Positions 50,822 to 58,207 of a stretch of DNA of 64,000 bases are shown one piece after another. The stretch lies in NCBI GenBank assembly GCA_963779225.1, contig CAVZWW010000003.1, positions 1,364,001 through 1,428,000 on the forward strand. The letters run 5' to 3'. Position 1 is the stretch's first letter, and each line of letters begins with the position of its first letter. Made by a program: the position numbers and the translations under genes. Origin of the DNA: CAVPCZ01 sp963779225 (GTDB lineage Bacteria > Bacteroidota > Ignavibacteria > UBA10030 > UBA6906). The notes under the pieces are model-generated. The model made no database searches and was not told the DNA's origin. It saw only the letters and a program-made list of their open reading frames with translations.

Positions 50822-51190
50822 CTATGCCTGTCGGATCTTCGGTTCCCGGTTGTAGCCCCGCTCACCGAAAGGCTGGAGCTTCTCGATCCAGATCTGTTCC
50901 AGGAGAGTAAGCTCATCGTTCAGGTCGAAACCGGGATCCTCACGTGCTTTGACAACCTCCAGGATTTCGAACACAAAGTTCTCCGGACCCGACGTGTTCC
51001 AGTCCCTCTGCAACTCCTCGTTGCGGTGCCGTCCGATTGCCAGCATGAATTTGTGACTATTCAGTGGTCCTTCGAGGTTCAGGCTGCTGCCTAGCAATAT
51101 CCTGCCATTCGCGAGATTCTTAACCTGAAAGATGCCTGCCGGTTTTTCCCGTTCTTTGTACTCCCTCTTGATATCCTGTCTTGACTTCAC
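50822..51190 (-). CDS. GIY-YIG nuclease family protein with degenerate active site
   Basis: This 122-residue protein starts at GTG with GGAGG five bases upstream. The fold signature is recognisable: PAGIFQVKN (GIY position), ILLGSSLNL (YIG position), then HKFMLAIGRHRNEELQRDWN and ENFVFEILEVV. In active enzymes an arginine follows the YIG strand (N..R...H); here the stretch is NLEGPLNSHK, without arginine. Close relatives in other phyla have similar loops, so this is a subfamily trait and the molecule may be a binding protein or altered nuclease. The gene is convergent with the secreted protein gene ending at 50806. Confidence 0.75.
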   Translation of the reverse strand: MKSRQDIKREYKEREKPAGIFQVKNLANGRILLGSSLNLEGPLNSHKFMLAIGRHRNEELQRDWNTSGPENFVFEILEVVKAREDPGFDLNDELTLLEQIWIEKLQPFGERGYNREPKIRQA

Positions 51191-51498
51191 ACCTGCCTCC
51201 CCGTGCTTGCTTTCTTGCTCATTCCATATTCCGTACAGCACTTGTTCTGCATATGCTTGGTCGACCTCGCAGGAGGACCTACCGCAAGGCCCGGGCACCT
51301 AACGTCGGTCATGTATGCAGAATCCAATTTCAGCCAATATACACCGGCGTGCGGATAGATACAATATGAGGTGAATCGCTCCCTGTCATATTCGCTGCTC
51401 TTCTCCAACAGCACAGATCTGTCCAGACGCCGTGACCCTGAAGGGTACGACGCTGTGGGTTCAAGACAGAAAGGAGATGTGGATCGAAAAGCTGTGCT
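51191..51498. other. Intergenic region, nothing recognised
   Basis: About 308 bases before the promoter-like site at 51499. No coding frame was accepted; short minus-strand frames here lack ribosome binding sites. Confidence 0.4.
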
Positions 51499-51527
51499 TG
51501 ACTCGGATACCCCATAGGACTATATTA
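51499..51527 (+). promoter_or_regulatory. Sigma-70-like promoter
   Basis: TTGACT (51499-51504) and TATATT (51522-51527) with a 17-base spacer, identical hexamers to those at 4035. The sorted protein gene starts 145 bases downstream. Confidence 0.58.
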
Positions 51528-51672
51528 TATGTATGTTCTCTCACATAGTTTGCCGGCGAAACAGGGAGAACGACCGCGGATGTCTGGTGGTTTCGTGGAG
51601 GGGTAGAGAGAGCTCCGGTGCAGTTGGTGCTTCAGTAGGTGTTGGAGAACCCATCATTCAAGAGGAGGAGAT

Positions 51673-52368
51673 ATGAGAGTGCGTATTGCTTCTGCGGTTA
51701 TTGTGTTTGGAGGTCTGTTTCTGAGTTACGTTTCGTACGTACCGTCCCAGCCCTCATTCAACGGCGCGACGCCGGGATGCGGAGGTTCCGGGTGCCACAC
51801 GTTCCAGGCCGGTATCGCTTCCGTAACTCCGAAGGCAAATCTTCAGGTGTCGGTATCGCTGTCGGGGGCAACCGGCAAAGTGGCGGGTGAGCTGGTGGAT
51901 ACGACCGGGACTGTTGTGGCTACCGTCAACTCCTCGAGCACCAACCCCTTCACACTGACTGCGCCGCGTCCAGGGAGATACACGGTAAACGCCGGATTCC
52001 TGTCACCGTCGCGCCGTTGGGACTCCCTCAAGGTAAATCTCACACTGACAGATGTTTCCACTCGTGATGTGGAGACTGCCGGCGGGACATTTAAGCTGGA
52101 CCAGAACTATCCCAACCCGTTTAATCCCGCTACTTCCATCGGTTACTCGGTGGCGCACGATAGCCGTGTGACGCTCAAGATCTACAATATGATCGGCGAG
52201 CTTGTCTTGATCGCGGAGGACAAGAATGTGACAGCGGGTTCCTACTCTGCACGAATTGATATGTCGGGGTTTGCCAGCGGTATTTACATTTACCGGATTG
52301 AAGCGGCGAATCTCCAGGTGTCTGCTCCGCTCTTCATACAGACTCGAAAAATGGCTCTTGTGAAGTAA
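51673..52368 (+). CDS. Secreted protein with CGGSGCH motif and type IX-type sorting domain
   Basis: This 231-residue protein has an N-terminal signal (MRVRIASAVIVFGGLFLSYV). Just after it lies PGCGGSGCHTF, where Cys-x4-Cys-His could bind heme covalently (a widened c-type motif) or a metal. A beta-sandwich of about 90 residues follows, and then the C-terminal sorting domain (YPNPFNPATSIGYS, ending TRKMALVK). GAGGAGGAG precedes the ATG, and a promoter-like site lies 145 bases upstream, so it is probably well expressed. A terminator follows 25 bases after the stop. The exact role is unknown; a surface cytochrome-like protein is one possibility. Confidence 0.75.
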   Translation: MRVRIASAVIVFGGLFLSYVSYVPSQPSFNGATPGCGGSGCHTFQAGIASVTPKANLQVSVSLSGATGKVAGELVDTTGTVVATVNSSSTNPFTLTAPRPGRYTVNAGFLSPSRRWDSLKVNLTLTDVSTRDVETAGGTFKLDQNYPNPFNPATSIGYSVAHDSRVTLKIYNMIGELVLIAEDKNVTAGSYSARIDMSGFASGIYIYRIEAANLQVSAPLFIQTRKMALVK

Positions 52369-52393
52369 CCTGAACCATTGCTTCATGGACACG

Positions 52394-52435
52394 ATCCCCG
52401 GCCTCTTGTTCAAAGGGGTCGGGGATTATTCTTTT
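52394..52435 (+). terminator. Rho-independent terminator
   Basis: ATCCCCG pairs with CGGGGAT across a loop that can form further pairs (GCC/GGT region), followed by TATTCTTTT. Confidence 0.72.
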
Positions 52436-52509
52436 CGGCTCAAGGACCATGAAGCATCAGGGTGGGACCCAATCCCGGCGCCATTGCACGAGAAGACCCC
52501 CTTCTGTTC

Positions 52510-52538
52510 TTGAAGAGTTTGAGAGAAAGTCGTATTTT
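52510..52538 (+). promoter_or_regulatory. Sigma-70-like promoter
   Basis: TTGAAG (52510-52515) and TATTTT (52533-52538) with a 17-base spacer, 29 bases before the TTG start of the propeller glycosidase gene. Confidence 0.45.
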
Positions 52539-52567
52539 GACTCGATCAACCAACCAGAGAGGTATCA

Positions 52568-53617
52568 TTGCATATCTTCGCAAAAGTGCTGAGCGTTGCT
52601 CTCGCGGCGGGAACCGTATGCTCGGCTCCTGCAATAGCTCAGGACTCCCGTACCGTTGACGAGGCCACCCGGTTCACCTGGAACCGCTACCCCGCCAACC
52701 CGATCTTTCCTGCCACAGCCGGCACATGGCGCGAGGCCCAGACTGCCAATCCCGACCTGCTGATGATGGGTGATACCTGCTACATGTACTTCCGTGGACA
52801 ACGCGGTGGACACGACAGGATCGGCGTCGCGACAATCCCGAGGAAGAATTTCGATGGCTCCACCTGGGACATCTTTCCGGACCCGATCATCGACGTTGGA
52901 GAACCCGGATCGTGGGATGAGCGTCATGCCCTCGATCCTGCCGCGATCCTCGTGGGTGGGAAAGTCTTTCTGTACTACACGGGTTCCAGCCAGCAGGCTG
53001 ACCGTGCAATCTGTCTTGCAGTCTCGGACGACGGTCTCCATTTCAAAAAGTACGGGCACAACCCCGTCATCATTGGTGGCGCGCCTGAGGTGGTGTACCG
53101 CGACAGCACGATATATCTCTATTTCTGGAAGCAGGTGCCGGGAAAGAAGGGGTTTCAGATTCACTATGCCACGTCGGACGATGGCTTCAACTTCGCCGAG
53201 CCTCCCCAATCGCTGGCCCTCCCCGTCGGACCGGAAGGGAACTGGGACAGCTTCACGGTTGAAACCCCGCGGATCTTCTCTGAAGCCGGCCTGTACTACA
53301 TGGTGTATTGCGGCTCAGACCGCAACAAAGACTACCCATTCAATGCGGGGCTCGCGACGTCCAGGGACCTGGTCCATTGGGTCAAGTATCCCCGCAACCC
53401 GATTTTCACCCGCGGTGACGAAAATCAGTGGGACGAGGGGGCGATCTGGTTCACGACGGTTGAGAAGATCAACGGCCGGTATTACATGTGGTACGAGGGG
53501 TACGGTGGTGGTACCTCCCGTACGGAACCCTACGGGAGCTACCTCAAGGGAGGAAAATCGCAGGTTGGCATGGCCACCCTGGACGCCTCGTACTTCTATG
53601 TGCGGCCAGACCGTTGA
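52568..53617 (+). CDS. Exported five-bladed beta-propeller glycosidase/phosphorylase-like protein (GH130/GH43 type)
   Basis: This 349-residue protein starts at TTG (GAGAGG upstream) with a signal peptide ending APAIAQ. The body has repeated blade motifs: RYPANPIFP, ANPDLLMMGDTCYMYFRG, DPAAILVGGKVFLYYTGS, GAPEVVYRDSTIYLYFW, ETPRIFSEAGLYYMVYCG and DEGAIWFTTVEKINGRYYMWYEG. This is the GH43/GH32/GH130 propeller; the N-terminal RYPANPIF is most like GH130 or related unclassified families. As it is exported, it probably acts on oligosaccharides in the periplasm. The adjacent deaminase and deacetylase genes suggest amino-sugar substrates, which is inference. Confidence 0.8.
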   Translation: MHIFAKVLSVALAAGTVCSAPAIAQDSRTVDEATRFTWNRYPANPIFPATAGTWREAQTANPDLLMMGDTCYMYFRGQRGGHDRIGVATIPRKNFDGSTWDIFPDPIIDVGEPGSWDERHALDPAAILVGGKVFLYYTGSSQQADRAICLAVSDDGLHFKKYGHNPVIIGGAPEVVYRDSTIYLYFWKQVPGKKGFQIHYATSDDGFNFAEPPQSLALPVGPEGNWDSFTVETPRIFSEAGLYYMVYCGSDRNKDYPFNAGLATSRDLVHWVKYPRNPIFTRGDENQWDEGAIWFTTVEKINGRYYMWYEGYGGGTSRTEPYGSYLKGGKSQVGMATLDASYFYVRPDR

Positions 53618-53713
53618 AGCGAGTCCGCTGGTGGGGTCCGCCAGCCCGCCCCGCATCCGCAGACAAGCTCCGACATCACATATTCACCGCCAGGAACCCC
53701 GGGAGACACGGCA

Positions 53714-54646
53714 TTGAAAAGACCGACAAGTATTTTGGCTGAAGGGTGGTGGGATTATACTACTCTTGATCATGCGATACTCCGCGATGCCTCGAAATTA
53801 TCAGAAAAGGATATCTTCCAGCTCTCCCGTCCCGGATTTCGAGTTGTTTTCTATGAGACGTTGGAATCTTTTTACATGAATGAAGCTCTGGAATACATCT
53901 CGGCCTGGAAGCGAGCGACTTCTTCACGACCAGCCGGCATTTGCGGGCCAATTGGTCCGACCGAACAACTACCATTAGTCGCGGAGCTGGTAAACAGTCT
54001 GGATCTCTCCCTGAGGAATTGTCACTTCTGGGGAATGGATGAATGGTTTCTGGATGGGAAAGAAGTGCCAATCACTCATCCTCTTTCCTTCGAAAAAGCA
54101 GACATGGAATTGTGCATCAACAGGATCAGGCCGGAATTGCGGATGCCGGCAGAGAACATCCACTTTCCCAGAGCAGACCAGTTGAGATCCTATACGGACA
54201 GTTTTGACGACTTTCATTGTGCGGTTATGCAAGGGGGTCAAGGAGATGTAAAGCACTGGGCATTCAACGATCCCTTCAAGCGGGAAGGACAATATACCGA
54301 AGAACCACCCACGGTGCAGGAATTTCGAAGACTTTCGGCACGCAAAGTTGACCTGCATCCGACCACTCTTGCTCAAAACGCCAGAACGTCCGGCGGAGGC
54401 TATGTTGTCGGAGTGCCGAAGCAGGCTCTCACTGTTGGTCCGGTTGAAACATGGAAGTCGGAGAAAGTGTCAATTTGGCATGCCGGTGCTCATGACAATC
54501 CGTTTGGTATGCGACTTACGGCATTCATGATTTCCAAACGCATTGTTGATACGTCCGTTCCAATGTCTCTCCTCGCGGAGCACCCCAATGTGCAGTTCAA
54601 TTATTACAGACCGGCGATCAGAACCATTGAAACAGAAATGCATTAG
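53714..54646 (+). CDS. Glucosamine-6-phosphate deaminase-like protein
   Basis: This 310-residue protein is of the NagB type and starts at TTG with GGGAGA upstream. The substrate-binding and catalytic segments are visible: GPIGPTEQLPLV (phosphate loop, altered from GxTP), FWGMDEWF then ITHPLSF (DEW...HP corresponds to NagB DEY...HPQSY), and GGQGDVKHWAFNDP (DGHIAFNEP in NagB; Asp and His retained). It would convert an amino-sugar phosphate to a keto-sugar phosphate plus ammonia. The divergence in the phosphate loop means the substrate may not be glucosamine 6-phosphate. The G+C content is about 47 percent, lower than the surroundings. A PIG-L deacetylase gene follows after 28 bases. Confidence 0.8.
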   Translation: MKRPTSILAEGWWDYTTLDHAILRDASKLSEKDIFQLSRPGFRVVFYETLESFYMNEALEYISAWKRATSSRPAGICGPIGPTEQLPLVAELVNSLDLSLRNCHFWGMDEWFLDGKEVPITHPLSFEKADMELCINRIRPELRMPAENIHFPRADQLRSYTDSFDDFHCAVMQGGQGDVKHWAFNDPFKREGQYTEEPPTVQEFRRLSARKVDLHPTTLAQNARTSGGGYVVGVPKQALTVGPVETWKSEKVSIWHAGAHDNPFGMRLTAFMISKRIVDTSVPMSLLAEHPNVQFNYYRPAIRTIETEMH

Positions 54647-54674
54647 ATAGACCGATTGGACGAAAGCCATCCAG

Positions 54675-55487
54675 ATGGATACTCACAATAGAGGGACCGT
54701 TCTGGCTGTTGGAGCTCACCCGGATGATGTGGAAATATTGTGCGCCGGCACGCTGGCGTTGCTACATGCAAAGGGTTGGAAAGTCGGATGTGCCACGATG
54801 ACGCCGGGGGATTGCGGATCGACAACACGAACGAGGGCGGACATTAGCGCCATTCGAAGGAAGGAAGCCGCGTCGTCGGCCGCCTTACTGAATGGTGACT
54901 ACCAATGTATGGAATGCGACGATATCTTCCTTGCGTACGATCGTCCTACGTTGTTGAAGGTTATCAAACTCTTGAGGCAGGTCAAGCCCGAAATTGTCTT
55001 CACCATGAGTCCTGAAGATTATATGATCGATCATGAAATTACCAGTGCTGTTGTGCGTACGGCATGTTTTTCGGCGGGTATGAACAATATTGATACTGAC
55101 GGCATTGAACCATTTCTGAGGATCCCTCATCTGTATTACGCGGATCCGATGGAAGGGAAAGATGCACTGGGTAGGGTGGTCCATCCAACGACGATTGTTG
55201 ACATAAGCAGTACAATCGGACGAAAAGAACAGATGTTCTTGTGTCACAAGAGCCAGCTCGGCTGGTTGACGGCACATCACGGGGTTGAGGACTACGTGCA
55301 GTCAATGAGAACACTGTCAACGATGCGAGGGAAGATGGTTGGGGTCCAATACGCTGAAGGATTCCGACAACATCTTGGGCATGCGTATCCGCAGGACAAC
55401 ATTCTCAGGCAAGAACTGGGAGATTGTGTCCATATCAGGAATGGCCCAAGGAGTACTGGAAAGGACACCGCCAGTATGCCGGACTAG
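54675..55487 (+). CDS. PIG-L/LmbE-family N-acetylsugar deacetylase
   Basis: This 270-residue zinc hydrolase carries GAHPDDVE (H15, D17-D18) and a second histidine in DYMIDHEIT (about H120), the standard metal site of the family. Members de-acetylate GlcNAc-containing molecules (GlcNAc-PI, mycothiol/bacillithiol precursors, diacetylchitobiose). Here the neighbour is a NagB-like deaminase, so it probably frees the amino group of an N-acetylamino sugar before deamination, though bacillithiol-type chemistry cannot be excluded. It is AT-richer than the flanks, like the preceding gene. It ends 23 bases before the convergent dipeptidase gene. Confidence 0.86.
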   Translation: MDTHNRGTVLAVGAHPDDVEILCAGTLALLHAKGWKVGCATMTPGDCGSTTRTRADISAIRRKEAASSAALLNGDYQCMECDDIFLAYDRPTLLKVIKLLRQVKPEIVFTMSPEDYMIDHEITSAVVRTACFSAGMNNIDTDGIEPFLRIPHLYYADPMEGKDALGRVVHPTTIVDISSTIGRKEQMFLCHKSQLGWLTAHHGVEDYVQSMRTLSTMRGKMVGVQYAEGFRQHLGHAYPQDNILRQELGDCVHIRNGPRSTGKDTASMPD

Positions 55488-55510
55488 GAATCCGCCCGAC
55501 GAGACCGCTC

Positions 55511-56725
55511 TCAATTTGCTGGCGTTGCCACCTGCTCTACTTCCGACCAGACGCGCAGAAGATTCCCACCGCAGATCTTCTCAATGTCGGTCTCACTATA
55601 ATCGAGCTTCAGCAATTCCGCGATCAGATTCGGATAGCGGGAGACGTCCTTCAATCCGATCGGGAGCGAGTCACCGACACCGTCAAAGTCAGACCCGATG
55701 CCAACGTAGTCCACGCCGACCAGTTTTACGACATGATCGATGTGCGCGGCAACCTGTGCGACAGTGGCATACGGTCGGGGGTGATCCTTCCAGTATTGTC
55801 GTTCGTACGCCATTGCTTCATCCCCATCCGGGTCCCACTGATTGTCGCCGATTCGCTTATCAATGGCTTTCCGCCCGATCTCACTGGACAGGCGCGTCCG
55901 GTTGTCCAGAAAATCCGAACCGAAATTGATCTGTACGACCCCCCGCTTTGCGGCAAGGGCCCTGATCAGCTCGTCGTTCATATTCCGTTCGAAGCCGGGA
56001 GTGAAGAAGCGACAGGCAGAGTGCGATGCAATTACCGGAGCCCCGGAGACACGGAGCACCTGAAAGGCCGCGCTGTCGGTGAGATGAGAGATATCCACCA
56101 TGATGCCAACCCGGTTCATTTCCTTGACTACCTGGACGCCGAAGGGGCTCAGTCCGTTCCAGCGTCGTGTTGAATCATAAGAGCCGTCGGCCAGGTGATT
56201 CCACTTTGCGTGCGCAAGGGTGATATACCTGATACCGAGGCGGTGGAAGTATGCGACGTTTTTCAGATCCCCTTCGATCGGCGAGCCGTTCTCCATACCC
56301 ATGGCAAGAAGGATCTTTCCCGATCCACGCTTCTGTTTCACCTCATGTGTCGAGGCGACCAGGTCAAACTTGTCCGGCCAGGTGGTCACCATTTTTCTGA
56401 CCAGGGCGATCATCGTGTCCGCCCTGGGTTTTGCTTTTCCCGTGCCTTCAAGGTCGGAAGGCACGTAAATGGACATGAAAGGGACATCCAGTCCCCCCTC
56501 TTTTGCCCTGGGGTAGTCGAAATCGCTTGTAAGGGATTTTACCGACACATCCCTCCACCCGGCGAGCAGCAGGCCGGGAAGATCTATGTGGGTATCGACA
56601 ATGAGGAGGTTTTGTGCAAGCCATAGCGCTTGTTCCGTTGTATCTGAACCAGCCACTCGGGCTGCGTTGGCTTCCCTCCCGGAACTGAAGAGAAGGAAGA
56701 CAAGGGCGACAGGAAGCTTTCTCAT
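55511..56725 (-). CDS. Exported membrane dipeptidase (M19 family)
   Basis: This 404-residue protein has a signal peptide (RKLPVALVFLLFSSGREANA). The binuclear zinc site of M19 renal dipeptidases is seen: VDTHIDLP (H46, D48), GMENGSPIEGD (bridging Glu), VDISHLTDSAA (His) and VIASHSACR (His). GIGSDFDGVG near the C-terminus is also diagnostic. It hydrolyses dipeptides, often with relaxed stereochemistry, in the periplasm. GGAG precedes the ATG. It is convergent with the deacetylase gene and unrelated in strand to the next genes. Confidence 0.93.
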   Translation of the reverse strand: MRKLPVALVFLLFSSGREANAARVAGSDTTEQALWLAQNLLIVDTHIDLPGLLLAGWRDVSVKSLTSDFDYPRAKEGGLDVPFMSIYVPSDLEGTGKAKPRADTMIALVRKMVTTWPDKFDLVASTHEVKQKRGSGKILLAMGMENGSPIEGDLKNVAYFHRLGIRYITLAHAKWNHLADGSYDSTRRWNGLSPFGVQVVKEMNRVGIMVDISHLTDSAAFQVLRVSGAPVIASHSACRFFTPGFERNMNDELIRALAAKRGVVQINFGSDFLDNRTRLSSEIGRKAIDKRIGDNQWDPDGDEAMAYERQYWKDHPRPYATVAQVAAHIDHVVKLVGVDYVGIGSDFDGVGDSLPIGLKDVSRYPNLIAELLKLDYSETDIEKICGGNLLRVWSEVEQVATPAN

Positions 56726-56801
56726 GCGGGGCTCCGTGTGAGATCATGATACCAATGCCCCGACAAGGAAATGCCCGGGTTTGTCTGGGGGGTACAGTAC
56801 C

Positions 56802-56926
56802 GCGGCAGCCAAAACACGCCGGAGAGCATGTCAGGTGGAATCGGACCAGCTCCAACAGGTCAAGGGAGCAGCCTAAGGGGACCGGGGCTGGTTCCTTTGC
56901 CACTACGTTCTCGTTCTTTTCGACGC
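56802..56926 (+). ncRNA. ffs: Signal recognition particle RNA-like rod, apical loop missing
   Basis: The segment CAGGTCA (56856-56862) directly followed by AGGGAGCAGCC (56863-56873) equals the bacterial SRP RNA domain IV signature with the eight apical bases (GGNCCGGA) removed. It caps a long rod: GGACCAGCTCC (56843-56853) pairs with GGGGCTGGTTCC (56884-56895). GTGGAA pairs with TTGCCAC (one bulge) outside it, then GAGAGC with GTTCTC, AAAA with TTTT and GCG with CGC. No convincing protein gene covers the region (56726-57076 is otherwise empty). Without the tetraloop the RNA should not bind Ffh normally, so this is either a defective copy or an assembly deletion at a hairpin tip. Confidence 0.5.
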
Positions 56927-57076
56927 TCTTGGTTGAAAGGAATCCGCGAAATGAGTCCTCAAAGCCAAAACTCGCCATCGTGATCGTTGTTGCCCGGAGG
57001 TGTGCGGACTGCCTTTCTCCAACCTGACTCGAAGGCAAGGTTAACGATGCAGAAGGATACGGACGATCACCTCATA

Positions 57077-57733
57077 CTACCTCAAGAGTATCAGCCTCTT
57101 CGTCGCCGTCGAGCCACCAGCCTCAAGACGGTAGAGGTACATCCCCGTCGGAAGTCCGGTTCCATCAAAATCGACTTCATGCGAACCCGGTTCCTGGATC
57201 CCCGTTACGAGCGTCGACACCTCTTCACCGATTGCATTGAAGATTCTCAGGCTCACCGGAGATGTCTCGGCGACACTGTATGTGATCCGCGTGGACGGAT
57301 TGAAGGGATTGGGATAATTCTGCTCAAGCTGAAAAACTGAGGGCTGTGTCGGGCTTGCTTTGTCATCCACGGCGGTCGCAGCCGTAGCCGTGAATGAGCC
57401 TGACATTTCCGGGGCATGAACCTCACACTGGTACAGATAGCTCCCGGGAATCTGCACCACATAGAAAAACGCCGTCCCAATGGAGTTTGTCCAGGATTGG
57501 GCGCCGGCCGGTATTGTCGTTGACCGTAGCGGGTGAGTCTCGAAGTCCCCCTGCCATCGAAGGGTATCGCCGACGCTTACGGAGAGGCTGATGGGCGAAT
57601 AGTTGAATCCGAAGGCCCCCCCGAACTGGATCAGGTGGGTTGTCGCCATCAGGGTCGATGTGGAAAGAATTGTGGCCAACCCGGCCAGCACGAGAAGTGC
57701 CGAGATCGTCAAACGGTGTAGGAAAAACACCAT
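57077..57733 (-). CDS. Secreted cupredoxin (plastocyanin-like) with type IX-type sorting domain
   Basis: This 218-residue protein has a signal peptide or anchor (LTISALLVLAGLATILST). Residues 33-120 form a plastocyanin-like domain: FNYSPISLSVSVGDTLRWQ, THPLRST (His ligand) and YQCEVHAPEMSG (Cys, His, Met ligands), a complete type 1 copper site. The C-terminal 80 residues are the Por-type sorting domain (YPNPFNPSTRITYS, ending TKRLILLR). It would be a copper protein for electron transfer delivered to the cell surface. A perfect 7-bp inverted repeat lies 36 bases upstream. Confidence 0.85.
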   Translation of the reverse strand: MVFFLHRLTISALLVLAGLATILSTSTLMATTHLIQFGGAFGFNYSPISLSVSVGDTLRWQGDFETHPLRSTTIPAGAQSWTNSIGTAFFYVVQIPGSYLYQCEVHAPEMSGSFTATAATAVDDKASPTQPSVFQLEQNYPNPFNPSTRITYSVAETSPVSLRIFNAIGEEVSTLVTGIQEPGSHEVDFDGTGLPTGMYLYRLEAGGSTATKRLILLR

Positions 57734-57768
57734 AATGGGCCTCTCTGGTCAGTTGATATTTTTGCCGA

Positions 57769-57785
57769 AGGCACATTCTGTGCCT
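57769..57785. promoter_or_regulatory. Inverted repeat upstream of the cupredoxin gene
   Basis: AGGCACA-TTC-TGTGCCT is a perfect 7-bp inverted repeat with a 3-base centre, 36 bases before the start at 57733. It may be an operator or a leader hairpin. Confidence 0.4.
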
Positions 57786-57845
57786 GTTAGTCCATAAGGT
57801 ATGCAACTGCCGGCCTGCCGAATTGGTTCCCTGGGCAGTTCTTGT

Positions 57846-57874
57846 TTGACATCCTTCGTCGGGTGTGGTATATT
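57846..57874 (+). promoter_or_regulatory. Near-consensus sigma-70 promoter
   Basis: A perfect TTGACA (57846-57851) and TATATT (57869-57874) with a 17-base spacer. It points toward the beta-helix gene at 58208 but is 333 bases away. Confidence 0.62.
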
Positions 57875-58207
57875 TCCATTACACACCCTCTGGTAACGGT
57901 CTGCCGGAAAAGGCCTCGCAAGTGGCAGAGGAACTCCTCAGTACGATTCACCATTTGCAGATTCTGCGGACTACCACGTGTTCTCACGATGCTGGTACCG
58001 GAACCCAATGGGGAGCTCGTTCGTCTGAGAGTTTGAAGGTCTCGTGCACCCTCGCTCTGTTCTTTGAAGCCACCCCCCCCGGTGCGTTGCCGCGCCTCTC
58101 TTTGGTTCGTCGGACCCCGGATTATCCCCGGTCTCTAACATCAGGTTGTAGCGATCGTCCGTGCATGAAGATGCGAACATATCACCCCATTCGAAAGGAG
58201 AATAGTT
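57875..58207 (+). other. Long leader or possible small RNA
   Basis: This 333-base region lies between a strong promoter and the beta-helix gene. It has no accepted coding frame. CCTCTG at about 57886 can pair with CAGAGG about 36 bases on. No known riboswitch was recognised. It ends with AAAGGAG ahead of the ATG at 58208. Confidence 0.35.

Noticed and set aside
56746..57027. 93-codon plus-strand frame across the SRP-like RNA
   Set aside because: The sequence is better explained by a long paired RNA rod; the frame is Arg/Ser-rich without domain or ribosome binding site.
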